A stretch of DNA of 64,000 nt from contig NZ_LMMT01000007.1 in the NCBI RefSeq assembly GCF_001422365.1, forward strand, positions 62,001 through 126,000, in the 5' to 3' direction. A program made the translations under genes and the position numbers. This DNA is from Pseudorhodoferax sp. Leaf265 (lineage in GTDB: Bacteria > Pseudomonadota > Gammaproteobacteria > Burkholderiales > Burkholderiaceae_C). The notes under the pieces are model-generated. The model was not told the DNA's origin, ran no database searches, and saw only the letters and a list, made by a program, of their open reading frames with translations. This document shows positions 51,681 through 60,865 of the stretch, piece after piece. Position 1 is the first letter of the stretch; every line of letters begins with the position of its first letter.

Positions 51681-52496
51681 ATGCATGATGGCAACGAATC
51701 CGCACTGATCGTCCAGGACGAGGCCACGCCGCGCAAGCGGCGCAAGGGCATCTACATCCTGCCGAATCTGTTCACGCTGGCCGCCTTGTTCGGCGGCTTC
51801 TACGCCGTCGTGATGGCCATGAACAACCGCTTCGACCTGGCCTCGGTCGGTGTGTTCTGCGCCATGGTGCTGGACAGCCTGGACGGCCGCGTGGCCCGCA
51901 TGACGAACACCCAGAGCGCCTTCGGCGAGCAGATGGATTCGCTGTCCGACATGGTGTCCTTCGGCGCTGCACCGGCGCTGATCGCCTACGAATGGACTTT
52001 GCGCGAAGCCGGCCGCTGGGGTTGGATCGCGGCCTTCGTCTACTGCGCCTGTGCCGCGCTGCGGCTGGCACGCTTCAACGTCAACACCGGCGTGGTCGAC
52101 AAGCGCTGGTTCCAGGGCCTGCCGTCACCGGCTGCTGCGGCCCTGGTCACGGGCTTCATCTGGCTCATGACCGAGCTCGAGGTGGCGCGCGCCGACGTCA
52201 CCTGGTTCATGTTCGCGCTGGCCCTGTATGCGGGCCTGACCATGGTGACCAACGTGCCGTTCTACAGCTTCAAGGACGTGCAGATGAAGAAGAGCGTGCC
52301 CTTCGTCGTGATCGTGCTGATCGCGCTGGGCATTGCCATCGTCAACATCCATCCGCCCATCGTGATGTTCGGCCTGTTCGTGGTCTACGGGTTCAGTGGC
52401 TATGCCGTCTACGCCTGGCGCAAGGCCAAGGGCCACCAGACCAGCGTGATCAGCACCTCGACCGACGAACCCGACGAGCGCGGCCTGCACAAATGA
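51681..52496 (+). CDS. pssA: CDP-diacylglycerol-serine O-phosphatidyltransferase
   Basis: A 271-residue inner-membrane enzyme that makes phosphatidylserine, the precursor of phosphatidylethanolamine. The CDP-alcohol phosphatidyltransferase motif D-x2-D-G-x2-A-R-x8-G-x3-D-x3-D is complete (DSLDGRVARMTNTQSAFGEQ followed by MDSLSD, about residues 65-90). About eight hydrophobic helices are present. The ATG at 51681 is the first after the repeat element; the longer open frame upstream reads through that repeat. The decarboxylase gene psd, often between ilvC and pssA in Burkholderiales, is absent. Confidence 0.93.
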   Translation: MHDGNESALIVQDEATPRKRRKGIYILPNLFTLAALFGGFYAVVMAMNNRFDLASVGVFCAMVLDSLDGRVARMTNTQSAFGEQMDSLSDMVSFGAAPALIAYEWTLREAGRWGWIAAFVYCACAALRLARFNVNTGVVDKRWFQGLPSPAAAALVTGFIWLMTELEVARADVTWFMFALALYAGLTMVTNVPFYSFKDVQMKKSVPFVVIVLIALGIAIVNIHPPIVMFGLFVVYGFSGYAVYAWRKAKGHQTSVISTSTDEPDERGLHK

Positions 52497-52528
52497 GACA
52501 GTTGTTTGCCAAGCGTGCAGCGCATCTG

Positions 52529-52537
52529 TGCTAGAGT
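52529..52537 (+). promoter_or_regulatory. Extended -10 promoter of the leuA leader
   Basis: TGCTAGAGT is an extended -10 element (TGn-TAGAGT) with no good -35. Its 11-base form TGCTAGAGTCC also occurs at 24600-24610 before the GntR gene. The start point would fall at about 52544, at or next to the leader peptide ATG (52545), so the leader peptide may be translated from a leaderless mRNA. Confidence 0.45.
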
Positions 52538-52544
52538 CCGCGCC

Positions 52545-52598
52545 ATGCAGAATTTCGCGCTAGCCCTACTAATCGACCCCTACGGGCGGAGACGGTAG
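52545..52598 (+). CDS. leuL: Leucine-operon leader peptide
   Basis: A 17-codon open frame, MQNFALALLIDPYGRRR, directly before a strong terminator and leuA. It has three CTA leucine codons, two of them adjacent (52560-52562, 52566-52568, 52569-52571), then ATC. CTA is rare in this GC-rich genome. Ribosome stalling at these codons when charged leucine tRNA is scarce would let the antiterminator form. It is too short for ordinary gene calling. Confidence 0.75.
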   Translation: MQNFALALLIDPYGRRR

Positions 52599-52655
52599 CG
52601 CGCGCGCAACTTTTGTCGAAACGGCCCGTTTGCACCAGCAACGGGCCGTTTTTCT
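52582..52655 (+). terminator. Transcription attenuator of the leuA operon
   Basis: The terminator is AAACGGCCCGTT (52619-52630) paired with AACGGGCCGTTT (52640-52651), loop of nine bases, followed by a T-rich run to 52659. A competing antiterminator is possible: ACGGGC (52582-52587), in the last codons of the leader peptide, is the exact complement of GCCCGT (52624-52629) in the terminator's left arm. A ribosome stalled on the CTA codons leaves ACGGGC free; one that reaches the TAG covers it. Confidence 0.8.
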
Positions 52656-52698
52656 TTTTGGGTTTGCTGGTGTTGTTTGACCACTCTCGAGGATCCGC

Positions 52699-54411
52699 AT
52701 GATGTTGAAGAACCCCGCCAGCAAGTACGCCGCCTTTCAACCGGTGCGTCTGACGGACCGCACCTGGCCCGACGCTGTCATCACCCAGGCGCCGATCTGG
52801 CTGTCCACCGACCTGCGCGACGGCAACCAGGCGCTGATCGAGCCCATGGACGGTGCGCGCAAGCTGCAGATGTTCCAGGCGCTGGTCAAGATCGGCTTCA
52901 AGGAGATCGAGGTCGGCTTCCCCTCGGCCTCGCAGACCGAATTCGACTTCGTGCGCAAGCTCATCGAGGAAGACCTGATCCCCGAGGACGTCACGATCCA
53001 GGTGCTGACCCAGGCGCGCGAGCACCTCATCGAGCGCACCTTCGAATCGTTGCGCGGCGCCAAGCGCGCCATCGTCCACCTCTACAACGCCTGCGCGCCC
53101 ATCATGCGCCGCGTGGTGCTGGGCATGGACGAAGACGGCATCGTGGCGCTCGCCACCGCGCAGGCCCGCATGTTCCAGGATCTGGCCGCACGCCAGCCCG
53201 GCACGCAATGGACCTTCCAGTACTCGCCCGAGATGTTCTCCGGCACCGAACTGGCCTTCTCCAAGCGCGTCGTCGATGCCGTGACCGAGGTCTGGCAGCC
53301 CACGCCCGAGCGCAAGTGCATCATCAACCTGCCGTCCACGGTGGAGCACTCCACGCCCAACATCTTCGCGGACATGATCGAGTGGATGCACCGCAACCTC
53401 GCGCGCCGCGATGCCATCGTGCTGTCGGTTCACCCGCACAACGACCGCGGCACGGGCACGGCGGCCGCCGAGTTCGCGGTGATGGCCGGAGCCGACCGCC
53501 TCGAAGGCTGCCTGTTCGGCAACGGCGAGCGCACCGGCAACCTCGATGTGGTCAACGTCGCGCTGAACCTCTACACGCAGGGCGTCTCGCCGGGCCTGGA
53601 CTTCTCCGAGATCGACGAGATCCGCCGCGTCGTCGAACACTGCAACCAGCTGCCCGTGCACCCGCGCCACCCGTACGTCGGCGACCTGGTCTACACCTCG
53701 TTCTCCGGCTCGCACCAGGACGCAATCAAGAAGGTGTTCTCCGCGCGCAAGGAGGGCGACATCTGGAACGTGCCCTACCTGCCGATCGACCCCAAGGACC
53801 TCGGCCGCACCTACGAGGCCGTGATCCGCGTGAACAGCCAGTCGGGCAAGGGCGGCATCTCCTACCTGCTCGAAAGCGAGTTCGGCCTGGAATTGCCGCG
53901 CCGCCTGCAGATCGAGTTCAGCCAGGTGGTACAGGGCGTCATGGACGCCGAGGGCAAGGAACTGACCGCGCACGACCTCTGGACGCTGTTCGAGAAGGAA
54001 TACGGTCTGCACGACGTGGCCGCGCCCCAGCACCGCCTGAGCGAGCAGCGCGGCGCCGGTGGCACGACCGAGGTCGAGCTCTCGGCCGACCTGGTCTTCG
54101 CCGGGCAACCGGTGCAGATCCAGGGCCGTGGCACGGGTCCCATCGACGCGTTCGTCGACGGCCTGCAGCAGGCCACGGGCCGCGGTGTGCGCGTGATGGA
54201 CTACCACGAGCACGCCATCGGTGCCGGCGCCAACGCCAAGGCCGTCGCCTACCTCGAACTGCGCGTGGACGACGGCCGTACGCTGTTCGGCGTGGGCATC
54301 GACGCGAACATCGTGTCGGCCTCGCTCAAGGCCATCGTGTCTGGCCTGCAGCGCGGCACGCGTGCAGACGACAATGTGGCCGCGGAGGCCGAAGCCGCAA
54401 CGGCGCGCTGA
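52699..54411 (+). CDS. leuA: 2-isopropylmalate synthase, long (LeuA2-like) form
   Basis: A 570-residue enzyme joining acetyl-CoA and 2-ketoisovalerate, the first step specific to leucine. The catalytic TIM barrel starts with [16 protein letters not shown] (metal aspartate, about 34-49) and carries [28 protein letters not shown] with two ligand histidines, and the glycine-rich [16 protein letters not shown]-terminal LeuA dimer domain (about 440-550) gives leucine feedback. Start and length match the longer subgroup found in actinobacteria and many betaproteobacteria. It is the first gene behind the attenuator. Confidence 0.92.
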   Translation: MMLKNPASKYAAFQPVRLTDRTWPDAVITQAPIWLSTDLRDGNQALIEPMDGARKLQMFQALVKIGFKEIEVGFPSASQTEFDFVRKLIEEDLIPEDVTIQVLTQAREHLIERTFESLRGAKRAIVHLYNACAPIMRRVVLGMDEDGIVALATAQARMFQDLAARQPGTQWTFQYSPEMFSGTELAFSKRVVDAVTEVWQPTPERKCIINLPSTVEHSTPNIFADMIEWMHRNLARRDAIVLSVHPHNDRGTGTAAAEFAVMAGADRLEGCLFGNGERTGNLDVVNVALNLYTQGVSPGLDFSEIDEIRRVVEHCNQLPVHPRHPYVGDLVYTSFSGSHQDAIKKVFSARKEGDIWNVPYLPIDPKDLGRTYEAVIRVNSQSGKGGISYLLESEFGLELPRRLQIEFSQVVQGVMDAEGKELTAHDLWTLFEKEYGLHDVAAPQHRLSEQRGAGGTTEVELSADLVFAGQPVQIQGRGTGPIDAFVDGLQQATGRGVRVMDYHEHAIGAGANAKAVAYLELRVDDGRTLFGVGIDANIVSASLKAIVSGLQRGTRADDNVAAEAEAATAR

Positions 54412-54441
54412 GCGCCGCGCCTGCACGACAAGGAGACCACG

Positions 54442-55980
54442 ATGAGCGACCAACTGATCATTTTCGACACCACCTTGCGCGACGGCGAGCAATCGCCGGG
54501 CGCCTCAATGACGCGCGACGAGAAGCTGCGCATTGCACGCCAGCTCGAACGGCTCAAGGTCGACGTGATCGAGGCTGGTTTCGCGGCCAGCTCCAACGGC
54601 GACTTCGAGTGCGTGCAGGCCATCGCGCGTGCGGTGCGCGAGTCGACGATCTGCTCGCTCTCGCGCGCCAACGACCGTGACATCGCGCGCTCGGCCGAGG
54701 CGCTCAAGGACGCAGCGCGTGCGCGCATCCATGTGTTCATCGCGACCTCGCCGCTGCACATGGAGAAGAAGCTGCGCATGTCGCCGGACGAAGTGTTCGA
54801 GCAGGCCCGCCAATCCGTGCGCTTCGCGCGCAACCTGGTCGGCGACATCGAGTTCAGCCCCGAGGATGGCTACCGCAGCGATCCCGACTTCCTGTGCCGC
54901 GTGATCGAGGAGGTCATCAAGGAAGGCGCGACCACGATCAATGTGCCCGACACCGTGGGCTACGCGATCCCCGAGCTCTACGGCAACTTCATCCTGAACC
55001 TGCGCCAGCGCATCCCGAACAGCGACAAGGCGGTCTGGTCCGTGCACTGCCACAATGACCTGGGCATGGCGGTGGCCAACTCGCTGGCCGGCGTGAAGAT
55101 CGGCGGCGCGCGCCAGGTCGAGTGCACCATCAACGGCCTGGGCGAGCGCGCCGGCAACTGCTCGCTCGAAGAGATCGTGATGGCCGTCAAGACGCGGCGC
55201 GACTACTTCGGCCTGGATGTGAACATCGCCACCGAGCACATCGTGCCCGCCAGCCGCATGGTCAGCCAGACCACGGGCTTCGTGGTGCAGCCCAACAAGG
55301 CCGTGGTCGGCGCCAACGCCTTCGCCCACGCCTCGGGCATCCACCAGGATGGTGTGCTCAAGGCCCGCGACACCTACGAGATCATGCGCGCCGAAGACGT
55401 GGGCTGGAGCGCCAACAAGATCGTGCTGGGCAAGCTGTCGGGCCGCAACGCCTTCAAGCAGCGCCTGCAGGACCTGGGCGTGCAGATGGAGAGCGAGGCC
55501 GAGATCAACGCCGCGTTCGCGCGCTTCAAGGACCTGGCCGACCGCAAGAGCGACATCTTCGACGAGGACATCCTGGCCCTGGTCAGCGAAGAGAGCGTGG
55601 CGCACGAGCAGGAGCAGTACGCCTTCGTCTCGCTCAGGCAGCACAGCGAGACCGGCGAGCGGCCGCAGGCCGAGGTGGTGTTCACGGCCCAGGGCCAGGA
55701 GGTGCGCGGTGCCTCCGACGGCAATGGCCCGGTCGACGCCTCGCTCAAGGCCATCGAGTCGCATGTGAAGAGCGGCGCCGAGATGGTGCTGTATTCGGTC
55801 AACGCCATCAGCGGCTCGACCGAGAGCCAGGGGGAGGTCACGGTGCGGCTGCAGAACAGCGGCCGCGTGGTCAACGGCGTGGGCGCCGATCCCGACATCG
55901 TCGTGGCCTCGGCCAAGGCCTACCTGGCGGCGCTGAACAAGCTGCACAGCAAGGCCGAGCGCGTCGCCGCACAAGGTTAG
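54442..55980 (+). CDS. leuA: 2-isopropylmalate synthase, short (LeuA1) form
   Basis: A 512-residue enzyme of the same family but of the enterobacterial-type subgroup. [15 protein letters not shown] (9-23) holds the metal aspartate; [14 protein letters not shown] the ligand histidines; [14 protein letters not shown] the glycine-rich signature; [11 protein letters not shown] the linker; and a C-terminal regulatory domain runs from about residue 385. It lies 30 bp after the long form, so both are in one transcript. Whether both make isopropylmalate, or one prefers another 2-keto acid (as in citramalate or homocitrate synthases), is not decided by the sequence. Confidence 0.92.
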   Translation: MSDQLIIFDTTLRDGEQSPGASMTRDEKLRIARQLERLKVDVIEAGFAASSNGDFECVQAIARAVRESTICSLSRANDRDIARSAEALKDAARARIHVFIATSPLHMEKKLRMSPDEVFEQARQSVRFARNLVGDIEFSPEDGYRSDPDFLCRVIEEVIKEGATTINVPDTVGYAIPELYGNFILNLRQRIPNSDKAVWSVHCHNDLGMAVANSLAGVKIGGARQVECTINGLGERAGNCSLEEIVMAVKTRRDYFGLDVNIATEHIVPASRMVSQTTGFVVQPNKAVVGANAFAHASGIHQDGVLKARDTYEIMRAEDVGWSANKIVLGKLSGRNAFKQRLQDLGVQMESEAEINAAFARFKDLADRKSDIFDEDILALVSEESVAHEQEQYAFVSLRQHSETGERPQAEVVFTAQGQEVRGASDGNGPVDASLKAIESHVKSGAEMVLYSVNAISGSTESQGEVTVRLQNSGRVVNGVGADPDIVVASAKAYLAALNKLHSKAERVAAQG

Positions 55981-56000
55981 CGGGGGCACCCCGCAGAGCA

Positions 56001-56026
56001 AAAAGGCTTCCCGAGGGAAGCCTTTT
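56001..56026. terminator. Bidirectional rho-independent terminator
   Basis: AAAAGGCTTCCC-GA-GGGAAGCCTTTT is a perfect 12 bp-stem palindrome flanked by an A-run and a T-run. It sits between the leuA end (55980) and the convergent parvulin gene end (56047) and can stop transcripts from both sides. Confidence 0.9.
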
Positions 56027-56046
56027 GCGTTGCCGGGGCAGGACGC

Positions 56047-56838
56047 TTACTCGACCTTGGCCTTGGCGCGCAGTTCCTGCTGGTACTGCTGCATCTTCTG
56101 CTGCTGCAGCTGCTGGGCGATCTGCGGCTTGACCTGTTCCAGCGGCGGGAACTCCTGCTGGCGCTCGTCGTTCAGGCGGATGATATGGTAGCCGAACTGG
56201 GTCTTGACGGGCACCTCGGTGGTCTGGCCCTTCTTGAGCTTGACCAGCGCATCGCCGAACTCCTTCACGTAGCCAGCGGGGTTGGCCCAACCCAGGTCGC
56301 CGCCGTTGGCGCCGGATCCAGGGTCCTTGGACTGCTTCTTGGCGATGTCCTCGAACTTGCCGCCCTTCTTCAGGCTGGCGATGATGGCCTTGGCGTCGGC
56401 TTCCTTCTCGACCAGGATGTGCTGGGCCTTGTATTCCTTGCCTTCGCTGGAATTGGCGGCCTTGACCTTGTCGTACTCGGCCTGGATCTCGGCGTCGGTC
56501 ACGGGATGGGTCTTCTGGTAGTCCACCAGCAGTTCGCGCACCAGCAGCGACTGGCGGGCGAAGTCCATCTGGGCCTGGAAGTCGGGCGTGGCGTCCAGGC
56601 CGCGCTTCTGCGCTTCCTGCATGAACACTTCGCGCATGATGACTTCCTCGCGCAGCTGGCTTTCCTGGTCCGGCGTGACCGGGCGGCCGGCGCGGGCCAT
56701 CTGCTCGGCCAGCGCATCCACACGTGCCTTGGGAACGGCCTTGCCGTTCACCACCGCCACGTTCTGCGCGAACGTGGGCATGCTGGCAGCACCCAGCACG
56801 AGCGCTGCCGCGACTGCGGAATACAGAGACTTCTTCAT
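56047..56838 (-). CDS. Periplasmic parvulin-type peptidyl-prolyl isomerase
   Basis: A 263-residue exported folding helper. Residues 1-24 are a signal peptide (ends MPTFAQ). A SurA/PrsA-like helical chaperone region follows (REEVIMREVFMQEAQKRGL), then a parvulin domain at about 130-225: YKAQHILVEKEADAKAII, GGKFEDIAKKQSKDPGSG, GGDLGWANPAGYVKEFGDAL, and QFGYHIIRLNDER. The C-terminus is Gln-rich (QLQQQKMQQYQQEL). It helps outer-membrane or periplasmic proteins fold. The second in-frame ATG (56838) is chosen because GAGGAAA is correctly spaced. Confidence 0.92.
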   Translation of the reverse strand: MKKSLYSAVAAALVLGAASMPTFAQNVAVVNGKAVPKARVDALAEQMARAGRPVTPDQESQLREEVIMREVFMQEAQKRGLDATPDFQAQMDFARQSLLVRELLVDYQKTHPVTDAEIQAEYDKVKAANSSEGKEYKAQHILVEKEADAKAIIASLKKGGKFEDIAKKQSKDPGSGANGGDLGWANPAGYVKEFGDALVKLKKGQTTEVPVKTQFGYHIIRLNDERQQEFPPLEQVKPQIAQQLQQQKMQQYQQELRAKAKVE

Positions 56839-56846
56839 GTGTTTCC

Positions 56847-57167
56847 TCAAGAACTTTGGGAGGGCGGGGCCTGGAGCGACGACGGCGTCGCGGCCGGGTG
56901 CACGGGAGGGAGAACTTCGATGGCTATGGCGTGCACGCCCTGGGTGATCATTTGGCGCAGCGGATCATACACAAGGCGATGCTGCGCCACGCGCGACAGT
57001 CCGGCGAACTGTGGAGAGGCGATGCGCACGCGGAAATGCGTGCCATAGGGTTGCGGGCCGGCGCCCGCATGGCCGGCGTGCGCGGCACTTTCGTCCAGCA
57101 CTTCGAGCTGCGTGGGCGCCAGCGCCGCACGCAGGACCTGCGCCATGTCCTCGGCCGTCGCCACCAT
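56847..57167 (-). CDS. BolA-family protein
   Basis: A 106-residue protein with the BolA fold (about residues 1-85): LEVLDESAAHAGH, then YGTHFRVRIASPQFAGLSRVAQHR (in two parts, THFRVRIASPQF and GLSRVAQHRLVYDPL) and the end MITQGVHAIAIEVLPP. BolA proteins pair with monothiol glutaredoxins in iron-sulfur handling, and BolA itself affects cell shape. A tail of about 20 Pro/Ser/Ala residues follows. Its ATG shares one base with the yciB stop (TGATG), so it is coupled to that gene. Confidence 0.88.
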   Translation of the reverse strand: MVATAEDMAQVLRAALAPTQLEVLDESAAHAGHAGAGPQPYGTHFRVRIASPQFAGLSRVAQHRLVYDPLRQMITQGVHAIAIEVLPPVHPAATPSSLQAPPSQSS

Positions 57168-57730
57168 CAGCGGCGCTCCTTGGACTCGATCTCGACCACA
57201 TCGCCGTCGGACCTGAGATAGCGCGAGACGTACAGGCCCTGGCCGACGATGAAGGCCAGCGGGAACACGTAGCCCCAGAGCTTGAAATCGACCCAGGCGT
57301 CGGTGCTGAAGTAGTAGGCCACGTAGCCGTTCACGACCGCCATGAACAGGCAGTAGGCCACCCACAGCCAGTTCAACCGCATCCAGACGGCGTCGGGCAG
57401 TTCCAACTGGCTGCCCAGCACGAGCTTCAGAAAGTTCTTCTTGAACACCCAGACCGTGACGGCCAGCGCGAACGCCATGGCGGCGTACAGCACCGTGGGC
57501 TTCCACTTGATGAAGCGTTCGTCCTGCAGCACCAGGGTCAAGGTGCCGAACACCAGCACCAGCGCCAGCGTGGCCTTCTGCATGGTCTGCAGCTTGCGCT
57601 CCAGCGCATAGGTCACGCCCATCTGGACCAGAGTGGCGACCATCAGCACGGCCGTGCCGACGTAGATGCCATAGAGCTTGTAGGCGCCGAAGAACAGCAG
57701 GATCGGCAGGAAATCGAGCAGGATCTTCAT
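57167..57730 (-). CDS. yciB: Inner-membrane septation protein YciB (IspZ/IspA)
   Basis: A 187-residue protein with five to six membrane helices. It matches the YciB family from the first residues ([20 protein letters not shown]) through [12 protein letters not shown], the [21 protein letters not shown] stretch (105-125) and [20 protein letters not shown]. YciB links inner-membrane integrity to envelope growth and septation. The start follows the msrB stop by 4 bp on the same strand. It overlaps bolA by one base. Confidence 0.93.
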   Translation of the reverse strand: MKILLDFLPILLFFGAYKLYGIYVGTAVLMVATLVQMGVTYALERKLQTMQKATLALVLVFGTLTLVLQDERFIKWKPTVLYAAMAFALAVTVWVFKKNFLKLVLGSQLELPDAVWMRLNWLWVAYCLFMAVVNGYVAYYFSTDAWVDFKLWGYVFPLAFIVGQGLYVSRYLRSDGDVVEIESKERR

Positions 57731-57734
57731 GGGC

Positions 57735-58145
57735 TCACTTGTCCTCGAACTGCAGCGAGGCCGAGTTCATGCAGTAGCGCAGGCCGGTCGGCGCGGGGCC
57801 GTCCGGGAACACATGGCCCAGGTGGGCGCCGCAGCTGGCGCAGACCGTCTCGGTGCGCACCATGCCGTGGCTGCGGTCGACGATCTCCTCGATGGCGCCG
57901 GGCACGGCTTCCTGCGAGAAGCTGGGCCAGCCGCAGCCGGCGTCGAACTTGGTGCCGGAGTCGAACAGCTTGGCGCCGCAGCAGACGCAGTGGTAGCTGC
58001 CATCGGCCCAGTGCTGTTCGTACTTGCCGGTGTAGGGCCGCTCGGTGGCCGCATGGCGGGTGACCTGGTAGGCGGCCGGTTCGGCGCCTTTCTCGGCCAG
58101 CAGTGCACGCCATTCGGCGTCGGTTTTCTCGATGGGGCGGGTCAT
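57735..58145 (-). CDS. msrB: Peptide-methionine (R)-S-oxide reductase
   Basis: A 136-residue enzyme that repairs methionine-R-sulfoxide. Two zinc-binding CxxC pairs are visible (CVCCGAKLF and [12 protein letters not shown]). The catalytic cysteine is in [10 protein letters not shown], with the histidines of GAHLGHVF close by. GCGWPSFSQ is the substrate-site tryptophan motif. No signal peptide, so cytoplasmic. Its ATG overlaps the selO stop by four bases. Confidence 0.95.
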   Translation of the reverse strand: MTRPIEKTDAEWRALLAEKGAEPAAYQVTRHAATERPYTGKYEQHWADGSYHCVCCGAKLFDSGTKFDAGCGWPSFSQEAVPGAIEEIVDRSHGMVRTETVCASCGAHLGHVFPDGPAPTGLRYCMNSASLQFEDK

Positions 58146-59629
58146 GAGGAACAGCTGATCTCGATGGAGGAGGCCCAGTCGGGCGGGAAGTCGGCATCGG
58201 CCTCGCAGCCGGGGTGCTCGTCAAAGGGGGTCTGCAGCAGGCGGTACAAGCGTTCGACCTCGGAGAAGTCCTTGGCCTGCGCACGGCGGATGGCCTGCTC
58301 GGCCAGGTGGTTGCGCAGCACGAACTTCGGGTTGGCGCTGCGCATGCGCGCGCCGGCCTGCGCGAGATCGGTGCCGGCCATGCGGCGCTGGTAGAGCGCG
58401 GCCCAGCCGTCGAAGGCCGCGCCGTCCAGGAACAGGTCGCGCACGGGCGTGAGCAGCATGCCGGACACCACGGCATCGGACAGCCGGCGCCAGAAGATGG
58501 TGTGGTCCACACGCTGCGCGGCCAGCAGCTGCAGCGTGGCCTCGATCAGCGCGCGGTCGTCGTCCAGCGGCTGCGCCAGGCCCAGCTTGGCGCGCATGGC
58601 CGTCTCCAGCGCCGCTGGAAAGTCTGCCTTGTAGGTCTCCAACGCGGCCAGCGCCAGGTCCTGGTCTTCGATCAGCGGCAACAGCGCCTGGCCCAGGCAG
58701 AACAGGTTCCAGTAGGCGACGTTGGGCTGGCGGTTGAAGGCGTAGCGGCCCTGCGTATCGCTGTGGTTGCAGATGTGACCGGGGTCGAAGGCATCGAGGA
58801 ACTGGAACGGCCCGTAGTCGATGGTCAGGCCCAGGATGCTCATGTTGTCTGTGTTCATGACGCCATGGCAAAAGCCCACGGCCTGCCATTGCGCGAGCAT
58901 GGCGGCCGTGCGCTGCGTCACGGCGCGCAGCAGTGCCGCGTACGCATTGCCGGCGAAGTCCACGGCCTGCTCGCGGCACGCGGGGTAGTGGCGGTTGATC
59001 ACATGGTCGGCCAGCGCGCGCAGCGAAGCGTGGTCGCCGCTGGCCGCGAAATGCTCAAAGTGGCCGAAGCGGACGAAGCTGGGCGCCACGCGCGCGACGA
59101 CTGCGGCGGTCTCCAGCGCCTCGCGGCGCACCGGCGCGTCCGAGCCCGTCACGCACAGCGCGCGCGTGGTGGCGATGCCCAGTCCCGCCATGGCTTCGCT
59201 GCACAGGAATTCGCGGATCGACGAGCGCAGCACGGCGCGGCCATCGCCCATGCGCGAGTAGGGCGTGCGTCCGGCGCCTTTCAGCTGCAATTCCTGGCCA
59301 GCGGCAGTTTCGCCGAGCCCGATGGCGCGGCCATCGCCCAGCTGGCCAGCCCAGACGCCGAACTGGTGTCCGCTGTAGACCGTGGCATAGGGCGCGCTGC
59401 AAGGCAGCAGCTGGTTGCCCGTGAAGGCCTGCAGCGCGGCATCGGACGCGAACCACCCGGCGTCCAGGCCCAGCAGCGCGGCGACCTCGGCACTGCGGCC
59501 GACCCAGTAAGGGGCGGGCAGCGGCGTGGGCTGCAGGCGCGTGAGAAAGGCCGGCCCCAGGTCGGCGAAGCCTGCGCGCCAGGCGACGGGCGTGGGGTCG
59601 GCCAGGACGGCCTCGGTGGAAGAGCGCAT
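58142..59629 (-). CDS. selO: Protein adenylyltransferase SelO (YdiU family)
   Basis: A 495-residue pseudokinase-fold enzyme that transfers AMP to Ser/Thr/Tyr of proteins in response to redox state. [23 protein letters not shown] and [21 protein letters not shown] (each read in parts) bind nucleotide; [23 protein letters not shown] holds the active-site Asn/Asp. The C-terminus is ISCSS: a cysteine stands where animal SelO has selenocysteine, as in E. coli. The four-base overlap with msrB ties it to methionine repair, an apt pairing for a redox-linked enzyme. Confidence 0.94.
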   Translation of the reverse strand: MRSSTEAVLADPTPVAWRAGFADLGPAFLTRLQPTPLPAPYWVGRSAEVAALLGLDAGWFASDAALQAFTGNQLLPCSAPYATVYSGHQFGVWAGQLGDGRAIGLGETAAGQELQLKGAGRTPYSRMGDGRAVLRSSIREFLCSEAMAGLGIATTRALCVTGSDAPVRREALETAAVVARVAPSFVRFGHFEHFAASGDHASLRALADHVINRHYPACREQAVDFAGNAYAALLRAVTQRTAAMLAQWQAVGFCHGVMNTDNMSILGLTIDYGPFQFLDAFDPGHICNHSDTQGRYAFNRQPNVAYWNLFCLGQALLPLIEDQDLALAALETYKADFPAALETAMRAKLGLAQPLDDDRALIEATLQLLAAQRVDHTIFWRRLSDAVVSGMLLTPVRDLFLDGAAFDGWAALYQRRMAGTDLAQAGARMRSANPKFVLRNHLAEQAIRRAQAKDFSEVERLYRLLQTPFDEHPGCEADADFPPDWASSIEISCSS

Positions 59630-59685
59630 GCCCCGATTGTCGGGCAGGCGGGTAAACCCCGGCCGGCAAGGGCTACCGCGGCGCC

Positions 59686-60720
59686 TCAGCAGCCGATCTG
59701 GGCGCGGTACTGGGCCGGTGGCACGCCGAACCAGCGCTTGCAGGCGCGGTGGAAGTTGCTGCTGTCCCCATAGCCCAGCAGGTCGGACACATCCGCCAGG
59801 CTGTGGCGCTGCTCGGCCAGGTACTGCTGGGCCAGTTCGTGCCGCGTGCTGTCGAGCAGGGCCTGGTAGGACACCTGTTCCTGCTGCAGCCGGCGCTGCA
59901 GCGTGCGCTCGGCCAGGCCCAGGCCTTTGGCCACCACCTCCCGGCGCGGCTCGCCCTGGTTCAGCAGGCGCGCGATCTCGCTGCGCACACGGCTCGCCGT
60001 GCTGGTCTGGCCCAGCTGGGCGAGTTGCTTGTCCAGCAGCGCCTCCAGCATGCCGGCCAGCTCGGCGTCATAGGTCGGGATCGGGCGGTCCAGGTCGCTG
60101 CGCGCGATCAGCATGCGGTTGGCCGGCGCGCCGAAGCGCAGCGCACAGCCGAAGGCCGCGCGCTGCGGCCCGTCGTCGGCGGGCGCGGCATCGGCCAGTT
60201 CCACCAGCAGCGGGTCGAATTCCTTGCGCGTGAGCCACTGGCACAGCATCAGCGTGGCCAGCATGGCGTACTCCACGCGCTGGCGCGGGATCGGCAGCGT
60301 GCCACCCGTATGCACCGTGGTCAGCCAGATGCCGCGTGCCTCCAGCTGCAGCGAGAAGCCCGTCGCGTCCGAGATCACGGCCATGTAGCGGGCCAGGTGG
60401 GCCAACGCGCGGCCCAGGTCGGGGCTGCAGCTCATCACATGGCCCACGGTGCCGGTGTTGCTGTGGGTGGAGGCCAGGTGGCGCTGCAGGCCCAGCGTGG
60501 GCTTGCCGGAGCGCGCCACGGCCAGCTGCCACAGCCGTGTGATCTGGTCCACCGGGATGCGCGCGTTGTGCCGGTGCAGCGTGGCGGCGTCGAAACCTGC
60601 GTCGCGCAGCAAGGCGGGCACGTCCAGCCCTTCCGCCTCGAACATGGTCAGCACGCCCGTGAGCCAGGCGGCCGAACTCGTGCGCACAGGCAGGTAGGGG
60701 AGAGTGGTTCCTGAAGTCAT
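59686..60720 (-). CDS. AraC-family transcriptional regulator (ArgR/OruR-like layout)
   Basis: A 344-residue regulator. The N-terminal 'arabinose-binding' type domain (about 15-200) has [20 protein letters not shown] and [17 protein letters not shown], typical of PF12625 proteins that sense fatty or amino acids. The C-terminal double helix-turn-helix (about 240-340) has [14 protein letters not shown] and [21 protein letters not shown], then PPAQYR. The start at 60720 is 146 bp from the divergent carboxylesterase gene, its likely target. Confidence 0.9.
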   Translation of the reverse strand: MTSGTTLPYLPVRTSSAAWLTGVLTMFEAEGLDVPALLRDAGFDAATLHRHNARIPVDQITRLWQLAVARSGKPTLGLQRHLASTHSNTGTVGHVMSCSPDLGRALAHLARYMAVISDATGFSLQLEARGIWLTTVHTGGTLPIPRQRVEYAMLATLMLCQWLTRKEFDPLLVELADAAPADDGPQRAAFGCALRFGAPANRMLIARSDLDRPIPTYDAELAGMLEALLDKQLAQLGQTSTASRVRSEIARLLNQGEPRREVVAKGLGLAERTLQRRLQQEQVSYQALLDSTRHELAQQYLAEQRHSLADVSDLLGYGDSSNFHRACKRWFGVPPAQYRAQIGC

Positions 60721-60865
60721 CGGTTTGGCGCGCTTGCGATAGCGGTGTTCGTGCGGACCCCTCCTAGACTTTCTCTTGGCAACGGCCCGAAGCGGCGCAG
60801 TATGGACGAGGGTCCGCTGCCCGCGCATTCCGAATAACCCCGAAGCACGGGACAAGGAGACAAGC

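Noticed and set aside
58142-58160. Possible selenocysteine at the end of SelO
   Set aside because: The codon is an ordinary cysteine (ISCSS) and no recoding hairpin is needed; the frame is intact.
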